Below are positions 63,004-64,000 of a DNA stretch of 64,000 nucleotides, one piece after another. The stretch covers positions 2,154,501 through 2,218,500 of the forward strand of contig NZ_JAZHSH010000001.1 of assembly GCF_040100845.1 (NCBI RefSeq). Direction: 5' to 3'. The stretch is from Chengkuizengella sp. SCS-71B. GTDB taxonomy: Bacteria; Bacillota; Bacilli; Paenibacillales; KCTC-33759. How positions within the stretch are numbered: position 1 is the first letter of the stretch; each line of letters opens with the position of its first letter. The translations under genes and the position numbers were made by a program. The notes under the pieces were generated by a model. That model searched no databases, was not told where the DNA came from, and saw only the letters and a program-made list of their open reading frames with translations.

Positions 63004-63097
63004 GAACTAGCATTTCATGTGACACTGTGGTAACTCACTAAGTGTTTAAGTCAAACTAAATTATGACAAGCAAAATAAAATTTAAAGAGGTGAATGT

Positions 63098-64000
63098 ATG
63101 TCATTAACAAAAAAAATTGTAATAGGAATGTGTTTAGGTATAGTTGTTGGTATTATATTTAATCTATTTATTCCACAATGGTTTGATGTAGCAGAAACAT
63201 ATGTTTTAAATCCACTAGGAAAAATTTTTATAGGATTAATTAAATTATTAGTAGTTCCAATTGTTGTTATTTCTATTATTTTAGGTACTGCTGGAATAAG
63301 TGATCCTAAAAAATTAGGTAGAATTGGTATTAAAACTGTCATTTTCTTTTTAATTACTACTTCTATTGCTTTAATGATTGCATTATCTGTAGGTAATATT
63401 ATTGAACCTGGATATGTAGAAGGATTAAATTTTGATAGTGATACTACAGTAGAGCGAAAAGAAGCACCACCAGTTATGGAAACGCTATTAAATATTATCC
63501 CTACGAATGCGTTCCAAGCTATGGTTGAAGGAAATATGTTACAAATTATCTTTTTCTCCATCTTATTTGGATTTGCACTAACTCAATTGCAAGGAAAAGT
63601 AGATGGTGTTAAAATGTTTATTGAGGAAATTAATAAAATCTTAATGTTCCTAGTTGATGTTGTGATGAAGCTTGCTCCGATCGGTGCATTTGCATTAATT
63701 GCAATTGCAATTGGTGGTCAAGGAATGGATGCAATAAAAGCAATGATTTTTTATTTTGGTGCTGTTCTACTCGCACTATTTATACATTTAGGATTAACTT
63801 ACGGTTCAGTAATTTACTTTTTAGGTAAGATGAATCCGTTTACATTCATTAAGAACTTTTTCCCTGCGATTGCAGTTGCTTTTAGTACATCAAGTAGTTC
63901 AGCTACATTACCTGTATCTATGGATACAGCACAGAAAAATTTGAAAATACCAAAAAGTATTAGTGGTTTTGTTCAACCATTAGGTGCAACGATAAACATG
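63098..64000 (+). CDS. Dicarboxylate/amino-acid:cation symporter (DAACS/GltP family), 3' partial
   Basis: The frame runs from ATG 63098 (behind AAAGAGGTG) to the end of the window, 301 codons. Hydrophobic helices, the serine-rich re-entrant loop AFSTSSSSATLP and the beginning of the NMDGT motif (GATINM) identify a glutamate/aspartate or C4-dicarboxylate symporter. The last third, with the rest of the substrate site, is not in view. Its neighbours, the racemase and LysR genes, suggest uptake of an acidic amino acid. Confidence 0.9.
   Translation, partial: MSLTKKIVIGMCLGIVVGIIFNLFIPQWFDVAETYVLNPLGKIFIGLIKLLVVPIVVISIILGTAGISDPKKLGRIGIKTVIFFLITTSIALMIALSVGNIIEPGYVEGLNFDSDTTVERKEAPPVMETLLNIIPTNAFQAMVEGNMLQIIFFSILFGFALTQLQGKVDGVKMFIEEINKILMFLVDVVMKLAPIGAFALIAIAIGGQGMDAIKAMIFYFGAVLLALFIHLGLTYGSVIYFLGKMNPFTFIKNFFPAIAVAFSTSSSSATLPVSMDTAQKNLKIPKSISGFVQPLGATINM

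Overview
This window is chromosomal DNA from a low-GC, endospore-forming Firmicute, most likely in Bacillales. The evidence is AT-rich codon use, Bacillus-type AGGAGG ribosome-binding sites, frequent TTG/GTG starts, a CgeB-family spore-maturation glycosyltransferase, a complete RmlA-D set, several promoter-like sites resembling the mother-cell sporulation factor sigma-K, a Bacillus-type phospholipid desaturase and GshF. The genus cannot be fixed from the sequence alone. No rRNA, tRNA, CRISPR array or phage structural gene was found.

Layout. (1) 1-8066: a GntR/FCD regulator (5' end cut off by the window) followed by an eight-gene trans-4-hydroxy-L-proline degradation operon. It encodes a pyrroline-hydroxycarboxylate deaminase, an alpha-ketoglutarate-semialdehyde dehydrogenase, four subunits of an Hcn/Lhp-type D-hydroxyproline dehydrogenase, a 4-hydroxyproline 2-epimerase and a divergent second proline-racemase homologue with Tyr at the second catalytic position. 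(2) 8190-10040: an IS607-type element with a broken serine recombinase, an intact TnpB and a probable omega-RNA; it sits just in front of a YitT-family gene. (3) 10-22.7 kb: housekeeping and stress genes, namely YitT, fatty-acid desaturase, an SGNH esterase behind a structured leader, an Ada-AlkA fusion, a two-domain multicopper oxidase, XRE and MarR regulators, GshF, an ABC exporter, RarD and a CBS protein. (4) 22.9-54.8 kb: a large glycan cluster on both strands. (5) 55-64 kb: three HAD proteins, a metallophosphatase, a methyltransferase, a cupin, RDD and GNAT proteins, a decayed phosphotransferase, an Asp/Glu racemase, a LysR regulator and the start of a dicarboxylate/amino-acid symporter.

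The glycan cluster is the most distinctive part. RmlA/B make dTDP-4-keto-6-deoxyglucose and RmlC/D can take it to dTDP-L-rhamnose. A 2,3-dehydratase, a 3-ketoreductase and a second RmlD-like reductase can divert it to a 2,6-dideoxyhexose. A DegT/DnrJ aminotransferase can make an amino sugar. Two near-identical ATP-grasp/SDR fusion proteins, a stand-alone ATP-grasp ligase and a fold-III PLP decarboxylase suggest that an amino-acid- or amine-derived group is attached. Two TylF-type O-methyltransferases, a sulfotransferase and an APS kinase point to methylation and sulfation. About eight glycosyltransferases, including CgeB, would assemble the product. CgeB and the sigma-K-like promoter sites suggest that the product decorates the outer spore surface; this is inference, not proof.

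The cluster shows recent rearrangement: tandem duplication, an inverted pair of tylF genes flanking about 19 kb, an rmlC remnant carrying its promoter, and families of hairpin-rich intergenic repeats.
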